Assembly (NCBI GenBank): GCA_010015675.1 | Contig: ML977052.1 | Coordinates: 1-27,996 of the forward strand | Source of the DNA: Byssothecium circinans | Lineage: Eukaryota > Ascomycota > Dothideomycetes > Pleosporales > Massarinaceae | DNA length: 27,996 bases | Reading direction: 5' to 3' | Shown: positions 9,681-20,460 of the stretch, piece after piece | Layout of the letters: the number at the start of each line of letters is the position of its first letter | How positions within the stretch are numbered: the stretch's first letter is position 1 | Made by a program: the position numbers and the translations under genes | The notes under the pieces: model-generated | Seen by the model: only the letters and a program-made list of their open reading frames with translations | Told to the model about the DNA's origin: nothing | Database searches by the model: none

Positions 9681-9703
9681 TTTAGTAGTGCTCTACGTTG
9701 TCT
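9681..9703. repeat. Possible pogo terminal-repeat footprint
   Basis: TTTAGTAGTGCTCTACGTT with its next bases matches the pogo edge at 1491-1513 (TTTAGTAGTGCTTTACGTT...) at about 20 of 23 positions, in the same orientation. No transposase lies beside it. A perfect 14-bp palindrome, TTTAAAATTTTAAA, follows at 9711-9724. It may be a solo end left by an excised or decayed element. Confidence 0.4.
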
Positions 9704-9916
9704 ATCTGAGTTTAAAATTTTAAAAGAAAATATTAAGGTTTGGCTTCCGCATGCTAAGCAAAAGTGGCCGCTTTGGTGGTGACGTCACCAGATCCTGCCT
9801 GGTGTCAGCCCCGCTTGTTTTTCCACACCCGGTCGAATGTCGCCGGGCCCGACCAGGCCGTCCCCGCAACACCGACTTCTGGCTTATTTCTTAAACCCTC
9901 TCCCAGTAACCACTAT

Positions 9917-11483
9917 ATGCGACAGCTTTTCACGTCTTTGGTGCATCCACATGCTCATATTTGGCGGTTTTTTCACCAGCGTCGCCGGATTTGCCAAATG
10001 ATCAATCAATCTCAATATAACATTGGCGTGCCTGCAGAAGACTTAACATTGTACACTCCTGGAGGATATCATCCAATACATATCAACGACCGCTTCAAAG
10101 ACGGAAGATACGAAATTCTGAACAAGCTCGGCTTTGGATCGTTTTCCACTGTCTGGCTGGCCAGAGACCATCAGTAGGTCCATGCTTCTTTATCTATAAG
10201 ACCCTCGACTCATACGTATGACAGTAATCACCGCAATGTATCCATGAAAGTTGTCGTTTCCGAAAAATCAGACTCCCAAAAAGGCGAGCTTGGTATCTTA
10301 AAACATATCGAAGCAAAGAGCGATGGCCAACACCCTGGTCGCAAGCATATTTCGCGGCTTCTAGACTCGTTTTACCATGAGGGCCCGAATGGACAACATA
10401 TGTGCATTGTTTCAGAGCTATTGGGCCCAAAAGTATCTACCGTAGCCGAAAAATCCACAAATTATCGCCTGGATAGCAAGCTAGCTCGCCGAATTAGCCG
10501 CCAGCTCCTGCTGGCTGTGGACTATCTCCATTCATGCGGCGTAGCACACGGGGGTAACAGTCTTCTTATCAAAGTACTCGCTCCCATCTCTGACTCTTGT
10601 TAGATATCCACATGGGAAATATTCTATTCCGCCTCTCCGAGACCGAGCGCTCGTTTCCTGAGCAAATTGAAGCACTAGGCGCCCCTCAGATAGGATGTGT
10701 ATCCAGGAAGGACGGTGCGCCCCTCAATAAGGGCATGCCAAATTATCTTGTAGAGCCGATCGAGTACGACGCCAAAAAAAGGGTGCATATTGACGAGATA
10801 CAGCTTGTAGACTTCGGCGAGTGTAAGTATTCTCCCCAGCCTCTCTTTCTCGGACTTTTATGCAAACCATCTGTAGCATTCTTTGTCGCGACTCCACCGG
10901 AATCGTTATATACGCCAACGTCCTTGCATCCCCCAGAGCTGGTGTTTCGTCACACTTTAAGTAAAGCGGTAGATATCTGGAATCTCGGCTCAACAGTAAG
11001 AACTTTCAAACCTTCTCGTCATGGAAGTGCTAATCTGGCATGCAGACTTATGAGCTTATTACCGGACGTACGCCATTCGAGGCCGACTTTGATGACCGTG
11101 TGTTAATATCGCAATTCCAAAAAGTGCTAGGCGGAGTCCCTGATGAATGGGTTCGGGATGCGATCAATGACGGTGTGCTAAAAGATAGGCCAAATGGTTC
11201 GTCCCCAACCAATGCTACAAAGAAAATTCACATTCTAACTAATAGCATACAAGGCTTCTCTGCTGAAGATTTCCAGTCTCTAGAAGAGGAAATCAAACGT
11301 TCCTACACCGATAGCTATGACCCCAGTACGCTTCAGCTGGGAGAAGAAGATCTCGGTGTATTTGGGCGCTATCTTCGAAAGATTTTAGTGGTAGACCCTG
11401 CACTCAGAGCCACGACACAAGAATTGCTGCAAGACGCATGGGTTTCTGATGCAGATATTTCTGGCTTGGCAGCCTCGGAATGA
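9917..11483 (+). CDS. SRPK-like serine/threonine protein kinase 2 (5 exons, 453 aa)
   Basis: Predicted splice form: 9917-10173, 10225-10553, 10604-10822, 10877-10995, 11046-11483. Introns are 50-54 bp, and the fourth has a GCTAAT branch site. The spliced frame is open to TGA. Order: basic N-terminus (MRQLFTSLVHPH, WRFFHQRRR), PGGYHPIHINDRF, glycine loop LGFGSFSTVW (71-80), lysine in VSMKVV (K94), catalytic loop HGDIHMGN (194-201), DFG in LVDFGES (265-267) and PPELVF in the APE position. ATG 9917 is chosen because the RRF-type leader is common in this family; ATG 9998 is the next candidate. The upstream frame is open to a GTG at 9764 but has no earlier ATG. Exon 2 is 329 nt long, exactly as in kinase 1, with the same flanking intron positions and phases, so the two are diverged relatives. 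Substrate unknown. Confidence 0.85.
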
Positions 11484-11743
11484 AAGCCTTCCTCGACCCC
11501 CATTCCCCGCCACTACCTATACGCTTGTAGCCAAAAAATACCGCTCAATTCCAGTCTTCCATTATAAATGTATCGCTTTGAATGAACCCTTAGTCTTGAT
11601 CAATCATAACAATAGTCGAAAGAATGGCGCGCTTGGTCCACTCATTCCCATGCTCGCGCAGGTGCAGGCTTATCCCCACACATAATTTACACTAGGGATT
11701 TCAGCCAGCCAAAGTGAGGGGTATGCGCCAAAAAATAGCCCTA
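11484..11743. other. Spacer between kinase 2 and the MITE
   Basis: No gene is supported. It presumably contains the kinase 2 3' UTR; no polyadenylation signal was identified with certainty. Confidence 0.4.
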
Positions 11744-11980
11744 AGCTGAGTGAGGGGGTTCCTGCACACCCGGGGTACCTATACTCCCACCAAAATCACG
11801 CCGCCGCCGCCGCCAGAAAAGATGCGATATCTTTCAACAACGCTTTTTAATATAGATACCCGTGAGCAAGCTATATAATCAGCTACCCGCGATCTCTATT
11901 CTAGCGTCTTTTCTGGCGGCGGGCTGATTCCGGTGGGGTGTGTAGGTACCCCGGGTGTGCAGAAACCCCCTCACTCAACT
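11744..11980. mobile_element. 237-bp MITE with long terminal inverted repeats, TA target duplication
   Basis: The left end begins AGCTGAGTGAGGGGGTTCCT. The right end, read on the minus strand, begins AGTTGAGTGAGGGGGTTTCT. Both continue through GCACACCCGGGGTACCTA and, after a small indel and a (GCC)n length difference, through GCCAGAAAAGA. The inverted similarity therefore extends about 80 bp on each side with few mismatches. A TA dinucleotide flanks both ends (11742-11743 and 11981-11982), as expected for a Tc1/mariner-type non-autonomous element. No coding capacity. RNA from it would fold into a near full-length hairpin. No related autonomous element was seen here; its ends differ from those of the Tc1 element at 20970. 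Confidence 0.85.
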
Positions 11981-11982
11981 TA

Positions 11983-13287
11983 CAACCAATCCGTCACGTT
12001 TCGCATGCAGAAATGTATTGCATCTGACCACCAAAATCACTTCAGACGAGAAGTTTCAGGGCTAGGCCGTTAAGCTACCGGGGCTGACCCAATTGGAAAG
12101 CACTCTACCCTAGTAAACACGCATGCTGCAGTTCAGCTGTGCTGCAGTGGGAGTTGCATTGCAGGTGTCTATGGTGTCAAATGAACAGTTTAACTCAGAT
12201 CTAAAGGCTCTGGTGTTAGCCACTTTGCACCTCTCCAATCTATTTTATTTTCAAGCGCAAATACTGCGGATAACCACAAAAGCGCATTTTTTAGCCCCCT
12301 ACCACTACAATTTTCTTAACACCGATCTCTCGAGATGGCCCCGACGGTAGCCTGGCGCACAGGAGCCGCGCCTCGAGACGCCATCAAGGCAAATGGCACC
12401 TAACGGCCTGCCAAACTGCTGCGAACGACCCGGACTTCGCAACCTTTGTGACTATGGAAATCTGGTAGTTCGCTTTCTCTTTGCTTTACACTGATCGGGG
12501 CAAGGAAAGGGGTTTCGAGAAATGAATATGCGAATAACCATCGCCGCATAGGAACGGAAGCCATACCAGTCGCAGTGATCCGACGCCGCATGGCACTGTG
12601 AGAGTCAAGACGACTATTCAAACCACCGATGGTAAACATCAGGTCGCACATATATATTTCGACAACAGCTATACCTACACCGGCCATTACTTATATCCTA
12701 GTGAAAAAAATGATTAAGTGTGGAGTGCTCGCGGCTTGCCCTCTATAAATATAGCTTGAGACGGAATGAATATAATCAATTCAAAGCTTGTTTGACCGGT
12801 CCCTTTTATGCATCTATAAGTTCTTCTATGTCTAGCTTGGGCTCTTAATAAGAATGATACTTGTGGCTCTCAAAGATGGTTAATATCTCTCCTATAATAA
12901 GTCAGAGTCGGCTAGGGCTTACACATGTTCTTCAGTCCTAGGCATATGGTTATATTATATCAAGGTGTAGGTGCATACTATCTTCTAATATTGATTGCAT
13001 GCATTTACCCAAATTGCATACTTATATTGTACTGGAATGACATATATGTCATAGTTGCCTTCGCTAACTTGCCACCCTAGAACATCTATGAGATAGACCT
13101 GCAAGTCCTAATACTGTTAACCTTGTGTCCATCTGAAGTCGTGAGCCAGAACTGACAATATGGTCGAGAGCCCGGCTGGCTTTGGCTGTGGTTAGAAACT
13201 TTCAGTCCGTCAAGCCGCAGCTTACAAGATCATAGTGTTTCGCGGGCACGAAGCTGAAGATAGAATGGACGAGGAATTGAATTCAGG
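11983..13287. other. 1.3-kb stretch without a supported gene
   Basis: Several short frames exist, for example a 75-codon plus frame at 12123-12350 and a 95-codon minus frame at 12400-12687. None shows a recognisable motif or convincing coding character. From about 12720 to 13080 the sequence is AT-rich and stop-dense on both strands. Confidence 0.5.
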
Positions 13288-15063
13288 GTGTGTAATGCGT
13301 GCAGAACGCATAAACCAATTGGTTTCAAACGCTACAATCTTATATCAACCGTAGAAACAAGTTGGTGCAATCACGTCGACATTGGCTACCTCTCCGACTT
13401 TCTGCTCAACGATAAGCCCAAAGCCAATGCAAAACGGCTATCTAATGCTAGCAGTGACGTCCTAAAGTCGCTGGTAGGTGAGCTTTTGCAACCAAGCTCA
13501 GAGATGTGTGCGGACTTCGGCCGATTTGTCGAAGTAGGAAAAAGAGACATCCTCGACCATAGCAGCGTGGATATGAAGATCTTCCAGCGCAACATATCCT
13601 TCATGGCATTCGACTTGGCCGACATCTTCCACTCCAAGCGACCTTCGCACCCTGTGTTATGGAATCAAATGCTGCAGAAGAGCCTGGAGTTTGTAAGGTC
13701 TTGTGGAGGTGAGCCTGCTATGGAAGTCATGGTGTTTGGAGCATCCAAGATATCCCAAGTCTTTAAATATTTTGCGTTAGGCACTCGCATGGGCAAGGTT
13801 GCCGTCTCCTTTGAAGATGGCCGCAGTCCTGTAAAGCTTGTTTGTGAGCCATACACTACGAGCTTTGATGCTACCAAAACCTCTCTGATGATTGGCTGCT
13901 TAGGTGGTCTTGGTCGGAGCTTGACTAAGTGGATGGTATCAAGAGGCGCACGCAAGTTTGTTTTTCTCGGACGATCCGGAAGCGCGAAGTCTGAAGCACA
14001 ACGCCTCGCCGACGAGTTCATTGCCAAAGGAGCGAATGTGGTTGTCATCCAAGGAGACGTTAGCCAGCCCAAAGATGTCCAAAAGGCGATAGTGGCAGCA
14101 GCGACGCCAATCGGGGGTTTGTCCAGGCAGCTATGGGGCCGAGCGAAGGTCCTTGGGCCACGCTGTCGAACGAAAGCTGGCACACAAGTGTACAGCCCAA
14201 AGTCCAAGGTACATGGAATGTGCACAATGCGCTTCGGATCGAAGGGAGGGATAATAAACTGGACTTCTTCTTAATGACCTCCTCCATCTGCGGAACGGCT
14301 GGCACTGCGGCTGAGGCCAATTACTGCGCCGCAAACGCCTTTCAAGATGCATTTGCGAGGTATAGAAATGCGATGAATCTTTCGGCGGCTTCGGTGGGAT
14401 TGGGTATGATTAGCGAAGTTGGCTATCTTCATCAGCATCCGGACATTGAAAGGCTTCTGCATCGGCGGAGCATCCAATCCATCAATGAAGACGAGCTGCT
14501 GCATATTGTGGACCTTGCCTTGACAGACGGAGATCGGAGCAAGTGGCAGCCAAACTACGATTTCCTTTCGAACAGTCACCTTCTGACCGGCGTCGAACTC
14601 GCGGGGCTTAAACAGCAGAGAGAGAAAGGGTTCGATGGCGACAATCATGTTCTTTAAGACCCGCGAGCAGGTCTATTCGCAGCTGCTTTCAAGCGTAGCG
14701 TTGTCAATTTGGGCACCAAACCAAGATTCACCGAAGAACTTCAGTTCCCCCCCGGAATCGTCGAAGCTCTAAGCGGACAATCACCAAGCACACTCTTCGA
14801 AGCTGTGACTGCCATGGTGTCAAAGAAGATATCGAACCTCATTCTGCTCACTCAGCAGGAGACTGGGCGACTTTGGTTTGGATTCTATGCTGGCGTCAGA
14901 GTTTCGCAACTTTGTGTACCACTGCTTGGAGGTAGACGTGCCTTTTATGACGCTCTTGGACAAGGAAACTACTGTCGGGACGATTGCGTTGCTTATCACC
15001 CAGGGTTTGGAGATGAAAATGGAGATGGAAGATTCAGCCTCAATTGATGCTAGAGGGTCTTGA
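13288..15063 (+). pseudogene. Highly reducing polyketide synthase, C-terminal relic (ER end, KR, ACP)
   Basis: Three overlapping plus frames together read as the C-terminus of a fungal highly reducing type I PKS. Frame one (13288 to about 14115) gives the end of the enoylreductase (FGRFVEVGKRDILDHSSVDM) and the start of the ketoreductase Rossmann fold (GCLGGLGRSLTKWM, KFVFLGRSG). Near 14116 one base is lost. The second frame carries the KR catalytic region (LDFFLMTSSICGTAG, EANYCAANAFQDAF; Ser, Tyr and Asn retained) up to an in-frame TAA at 14655-14657. It reads on past this stop to about 14850. Another shift leads to the ACP, LGDFGLDSMLASEF, with the phosphopantetheine serine, ending in TGA at 15061-15063. 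KS, AT, DH and most of the ER are missing. Decay is by indels and one stop rather than by RIP-like change. No other biosynthetic gene accompanies it. Confidence 0.85.
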
Positions 15064-15389
15064 GAGTCGTGCTAAAAGATGAGCGTGACCAGGTGAAGTA
15101 TTGCTCTTCCCGCTTTTGTTCTTCAATAGATTTATGAGCCATATATTTTACAGTTTCCATCAAAATTATAAACTTCTACTACTAGGCGGAAGCCCATGCA
15201 CGACTAACATTCCTCGATAATGATTAATGGATACACCCTCGTACGGGGCAGCGGATCTGAATAGGAAATATTACAAACATCCTCCTTTGTATCCTCACAA
15301 ACCGTGCCACTCTATCGTATAGCAGCCATGTTCTCTAGAAACGGAATGTCTATATAGCAACGATATAGAGCGGTCGTTTCAGCAAGTCA
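15064..15389. other. Convergent intergenic spacer
   Basis: It separates the 3' ends of the PKS relic (plus) and the HET gene (minus). No frame or repeat was recognised; it should hold the HET terminator/poly(A) region. Confidence 0.4.
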
Positions 15390-18164
15390 CTACGCTATCT
15401 TAAGCTCGGCATCATTAATAATTGCTTCCCAAAATTCCTTCGGTGACTCTGCTCCCATCATTGTCTCCATCCACTCTCCCTCCATCCAGCCCTGAACAAA
15501 ACAAGCGCCAACAAGCTGATACCTTCCATCATCCTTTGCTCGAAGCAAAAGCGGCACAGAGCAACCTGCCAATATAGTCAACAACCACGGCCCATCATCC
15601 TTCATTTCGGTGATATAAGCCGGAGCTAAGCCCATGAACCCATTGTCGGTGATGAATGGCCTTCGGCCACGAATCACGGTTTTCACGACACTCCAGGCTT
15701 GAGCGCGCTCGTATGAAGCACCATAGACCTGTACATGTCGCGAGACGCTAGGAATACAAACGTATGGCTCGGTATAGTGGTAGGTATCGGGACTGTATCC
15801 ACTCTCTTGAGGTTGCCAAACCGCGGGAGAATCGCCGTGGAACATTGCCCAAGCAGCACGAAGCGGGTCTTCGTAAGTTGTCAACTCATACTTTCCATAG
15901 TAGTTCGCAAGCTCTTCAGTCCAGCAGCGAAAGCGCCAGTTGGATTCGGGGTCGCAGGGTGGAAACCTAGTTCCGTCGGGTATTTCTAGAGCATCGTCGA
16001 GAATTAGTTTGATTTGATCGACGACAATGCCTGTGCAGAACAAGGTTCCATTTTCGAAATGGAATAAAGAGTGGTGGTCTTCAAATGAGTCGCGATGCAG
16101 GCCACCGTCTGCAGAGTAAAGGGCACCGTCTTGGTCGTTAATCGTGAACATCGGATAGGCTGGAATGTAGTCTTTGCGAATGAGGCTGCTCGTTGTTGCC
16201 GGGGTATTCCAATTTGGGCACCATGTTGGCGCTTCCTGATAGAAAGACTCGCTTTGCTGCGATGCTTCGACGGCTCCAAGTATGTCCAGCTTTTGATGTT
16301 GTTCCGTCCACGCCTGAGTCAAGTCGGCATACACCTCTTCGTACGCTTTCTCGTAGCTGGGCTTGTAGGCCAGGCCAGTTTTATCCTGAGCCAGATTCCA
16401 CAAAGCAAAGATGTGGTCTCTCGGATCGTCGCATTCAAAGTCTCTGGCGATAACAAGAGCCTCTAGGAATCCGGGTGCCGTCGATTTGACTGTGACAAAG
16501 CGTAGGCCATTTCCGAAGCACTCACCTTTACTCACTAGGTGTCGAAAGTAAAAGAGTTTCCGCGGAAAGGCCAGCATATTGACGTCGATGGCCGTTAGAG
16601 ATGGATCCGCTTCCTGCATCTGTCCGATAAGTGTCATGTCGCGTGACAACATGTCTTGGAAGTTGTAGATCGCCATGTCAAGGTCATCAAATTTGATCTG
16701 GGTCCCTCTACCGGCGAGAATGACGGGATTCGACGCCCACGCTACTTCCTGCACATATTTAACCTATTTTCTAACCGTGCTCCATGAGAATACGTACCTG
16801 TAGTACCCAGCATCTTCGAAAATATTGCCTTGTCAAGAACTTATACAATGCAGCGCACATTGGCCCTAACTGTTCTGGTGTAATTGTGTTCTCCCCATAG
16901 GTAATGATGCCATCCATATATTCCGAAGGGCCAAAGTGGAATTCGCCTTTGTCGTTTGTCCGCACCATAGGATGCTGAATCAACTGTTTCACGAAATCAA
17001 ATGCCACTGTGGAATAGGTCGATTTCTCACCCACATTGGAGATGACGCCGGTCGCATTATCGTATATCGTTCCTATTCGAGGGACCTGTCTCCTGCGCTC
17101 GACAGTGTCATGTTGATTGATACTCAAGGCGTCTATCCAGACGGGCACAATCTTTTTTTCCATTCTGATGTCGCGGATCGCTTCTGCGAGGTTTTTGCGG
17201 ATTAACTTCTTCTGGCCGTTCAAGACAATCTCCTCTGGCGTTTCGTCGGTTCCCCATCGATCTACAAGTCTCAAGTTAAAGGTAGCTCACCCAAAGGTCC
17301 TAAGATATCCCACTTACAAGACAAGGCGCTGAAGGTGACTCCACATCTGATTGGGCAGTGGGCCGCATGTATGACGATCGGTGCCGATAAATCCTCTGCG
17401 GGCATGATGCACATGACACGAATCTCATTGGCAATCATATCCAACGGCATGTACTGGTATTCCATAGTCGGTTCTTCGTTGTTAGGCTTGACTCCGAGCC
17501 TAACTGGACAGACCTTTGGTAGTACGACCTCTTCTGGTGTTCCGTTCCATGTCTTCGTCCAATACTTGAATCTCAAGTCAACGACAGTTTCGAAGTAGCC
17601 ACTCTCAATAAGGCGGCTGTTGGTCTCGTGCATATCGAAAACTTCCAAAGCCATTGCATACATGATGTCGCTGAAGTCCCGTGTCCAATACCTTTTTTGC
17701 TCGTCCAAGTCAAACTCCTGAACGCATATGTAGCGAACCCATATGCGCGTGGGCTCTTTAATCGTAGTCCGATAATATCGTAGGTATCTCTCGAGCGCGA
17801 CTGTGACGCGAAGCTCCCGCCCATTGACTTCAATGCTTTCAACCAAATGCCGGTAGCCTCTCGCGTTCTTGATTGCGACGTATGGTGGAAGATTGGTTAA
17901 GGGATGAGTCTCCAAGTCGCAGCGAATGTGGCTGGCTGCATCATCAGCAGGGTGCAGCACCAGCAGGCGAGCAGAGTCCCAATCGGGTCCCAGTGGAGCG
18001 TATACGAATGGAGGAACCGTGGGAACACGGAAGCCATCTTCACCGTAGATGTATAGACTACTGGCGAAATTCCTAGCAAGATCCTTGATTTCGCTTGTAC
18101 TGGCTGTCCCTTGAGGTGTTTCTTGTGGAACGTTGGAATTCTCCAGGGCCTTTGTGCTGTCCAT
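15390..18164 (-). CDS. HET-domain (heterokaryon incompatibility-like) protein, 3 exons, 889 aa
   Basis: Minus-strand model: exon 1 18164-17318, exon 2 17261-16798, exon 3 16748-15390. Introns are 56 bp (GTAAGT..TTGTAG) and 49 bp (GTACGT..TGCAG). Joining them restores the HET signature FSALSYRWG (278-286), EIVLNG (293-298), VWIDALSINQ (323-332), IYDNA (348-352) and RCWVLQ (about 432-437) of the Pfam HET domain. The large C-terminal part (GFMGLAPAYITEM, VGACFVQGWMEGEW) is typical of these proteins. The start ATG at 18162-18164 sits in a good context (GCCATGG). Residues about 53-178 are a degenerate copy of the same domain (see findings). HET proteins trigger or regulate cell death in fungal non-self recognition. 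Specificity and partner cannot be read from sequence. No stop or frameshift remains in the spliced frame. Confidence 0.85.
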
Positions 18165-18980
18165 GGCGAAAGTAGCGGTTCCGGTATTTTGTGGCCCTAG
18201 AGATGCAGATTGACTGTATGGTGACGAAACGAAGGGATATTGATAAAATTTATCGCGGTGATACTCAGAGCAACGTTAGTCCTCCTTTACATGGAACGTA
18301 TGCGCAGTGCACGAGTTTTATATTGATGTGTTCATGTTGCCAAGATCATCTTGAGACGAGTTGGCTTTGTGGGCTAGGCACCAGCGGTGAGGCGCATTCG
18401 TGCGAGAAGCCACTGTGGGTGCCGAAAGTGCTAACCGGAGTTGGCCGAGGAACAAGAGCGGCCCTGGGGTTGTATGGCGAGGCGGTGGAAAGATAGCATT
18501 TTTGAATGTGGCGATCGAAGAAATATTTATTAAGGAGTAGGGGTGATAGTCCTGTTTTAGCTTGAACGCGATGGATACTTATCTTCAGGGCTTATGGCCG
18601 AATGATAACCGGCGTTATGTTGTACTCACACGCACTAGTAGAGTCGGAGTCACGTTTTTCGCCACTAATAGACACACTTCTTTATTGGTTCGCTCAGGGT
18701 GAGATTTGCACGTGACTCCGACTTAGCTGTATCCACTCCTCTCCGCCAGTAGAGCAAGAATTACTCGAATTCATAATTACGTCTATTCCAATAAACCTTG
18801 AGAACAGCAAAACTAGCTGCTTTCCGTTTCTAGTCGTCTTTATACCTAGAAAGCAGGCGTAGGGCGTCGCTTAGCAGCGAACCAAACCCAATACAACGGC
18901 ATAAAGTCCTCACTTGGCGTCCCTAAAAGGTCAGTCGCAATGGCGCCCAGTAAAAGATCGCACTATAAAGTCGAATCTTT
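18165..18980. other. HET upstream region, no gene seen
   Basis: Presumed promoter of the HET gene. A 101-codon plus frame (18191-18496) overlaps its 5' region but has no recognisable character. It contains the inverted repeat at 18642-18723. Confidence 0.4.
18642..18723. repeat. Perfect 14-bp inverted repeat, 54-bp spacer
   Basis: AGTCGGAGTCACGT (18642-18655) and ACGTGACTCCGACT (18710-18723) are exact reverse complements, each containing TGACTC. It could be a small element end or paired binding sites. TGACTC is the core recognised by Gcn4/Cpc-1-type bZIP factors, but nothing further supports that use here. Confidence 0.6.
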
Positions 18981-19334
18981 CTAAAAGCTAGGAAGGATTC
19001 GATCGACTTTGGGACTACCGCAAGCAGATGCGCTTGCCCAAGTGCTCGGCATTCTCCAATCTCCACGCGGGGATGGCAGATTCCATGATAATGGATACCA
19101 GAATATCGCAAGAAGAGAAGGTATGAGGAACATCAAAGCGACAAAGCCGTAAGTGAGGTTTCGAATGGTCTTGTGGTCAGGGGGAAATGCGGCGACGAGG
19201 GACCCAAGGCTGACCAGGCCGACGACGGCCACGGCGACGTGAACTAAGGAGCCATTAAAGAGGGCTGATGTCTCGAGAGCCCGTGTGGTGTGCTTGGCGG
19301 AGCCACTGAGGCCTAGTCTGGACTTTTGGGACAC
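18981..19334 (-). CDS. Possible small two-helix membrane protein exon, hypothetical
   Basis: The minus frame is open for 117 codons. It contains two strongly hydrophobic segments, SLVHVAVAVVGLVSLGSLVA and FVALMFLIPSLLAIFWYPL, separated by a polar loop. The only early in-frame start is a GTG, and a TAG lies four codons upstream of it. If real, this is more likely an internal or last exon with the TAG as an intron acceptor. No family was recognised, so a chance hydrophobic frame cannot be excluded. Confidence 0.3.
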   Translation of the reverse strand: MSQKSRLGLSGSAKHTTRALETSALFNGSLVHVAVAVVGLVSLGSLVAAFPPDHKTIRNLTYGFVALMFLIPSLLAIFWYPLSWNLPSPRGDWRMPSTWASASACGSPKVDRILPSF

Positions 19335-20460
19335 TACGATAGGCTATCGAATTGAGCCAGGTACGTTTGAGGGTGTTTCAGATCTAATTGAGCGCGTCGC
19401 ATGCTAAGTCCTATACTTGAAGATTAGTAGCAGTAGTTTTTAACTCTGACGTATTAACTAGCAGCGGCGTGCGGTGATGCGAAGCCAAACACATAGACTC
19501 AGGAGCTTCCACATGCTAGTGAGAACGAACTATCAATCAAGAAACACCGTTAAGTAGTAATGGACGAAAGTGATACACAGGTGACGATGGCTGCGACGGG
19601 TAAAACAAGCCAAACTTGTAGTCCTTCGTGATGCAGAGTGGCCATGGTGGTCAGCGGCCCTCGTCAACGTGTTAGGGGACTAACTGAGCCTATAAGCGCA
19701 ACACTGTGCTCGTTTAAGACAAGATGAAAAGGAATTGGGCAATTAAGGAAAAAAGATGCTAGCTGGGGGCCGAAATGTTGGGGGCCGAAAGAAGTGCATT
19801 TGTTGATGTTCAAAGCTGAACAGTTCGAACGGTGGATAGATGTAGGCAGGCCAGGTCGAAATGGAGTGCATAGTGCGCGAACGGAAGATACAGGTTCTTG
19901 AAGGGATAGAATTGAAGCTGAAGTCAACATAAAGATTTTATACCATACTCTCGCTGTTCCCGAGAAGGCCGTTTTTCGCGTACCTAGGTAGCATCATATT
20001 TCACGTACACCCTAGACGGACGTTGAGCAGGTTTGGCGAATTGGTTCCGTTCGTGATAGGCCCACGGTAGAAGAACGTTAGACTAGAGAGATGGACGCAG
20101 CAGTATTCGTATTGTTAAAAGCAGGCTGCGTTCATTGAGTGTAGTGGGCACTGAGAGGCCAGGATGGAGGGTAACCAGCATACTAGGGCGAAGGAGCAGG
20201 TGGCGAGACGGCCCTTGAGCAGATGAAGGCGCACTTCTGAAGTGTGAGCCGTACATGGTCGTAGTGGAGGAGGTGGAGGAGCACTGAGGAGACCAAGGTC
20301 AGGGTTGGCGCGTCTGCATGTGAGATGCGGCAGGCACGTGCCCTTCGTTTCAGCGTGATCGGGGACACGGAACATTTGAATAATAGACGTCGTCATTCAA
20401 ACAACTGCAGAACATACATATATTAATGGTGCGCTGCTATAGTTCGACCATTACAGAAGG
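19335..20460. other. 1.1-kb stretch without a supported gene
   Basis: Short frames on the minus strand (19664-19930, 20115-20396) lack recognisable motifs. GGGGGCCGAAA occurs twice, about 15 bp apart, near 19766-19790. Nothing else stands out. Confidence 0.4.

Noticed and set aside
12123..12350. 75-codon plus frame beginning MLQFSCAAVGV
   Set aside because: It has no motif, splice support or neighbour; length is within chance expectation for this composition.
12400..12687. 95-codon minus frame beginning MAGVGIAVVEIY
   Set aside because: It has an ATG but no recognisable domain and an erratic residue composition; not enough to call a gene.
18191..18496. 101-codon plus frame divergent to the HET gene
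   Set aside because: It lies in the HET 5' region, has no recognisable motif and looks like a chance frame.
19664..20396. Two minus-strand frames of 88 and 93 codons
   Set aside because: They are proline/serine-rich without motifs, with overlapping alternatives in other frames.
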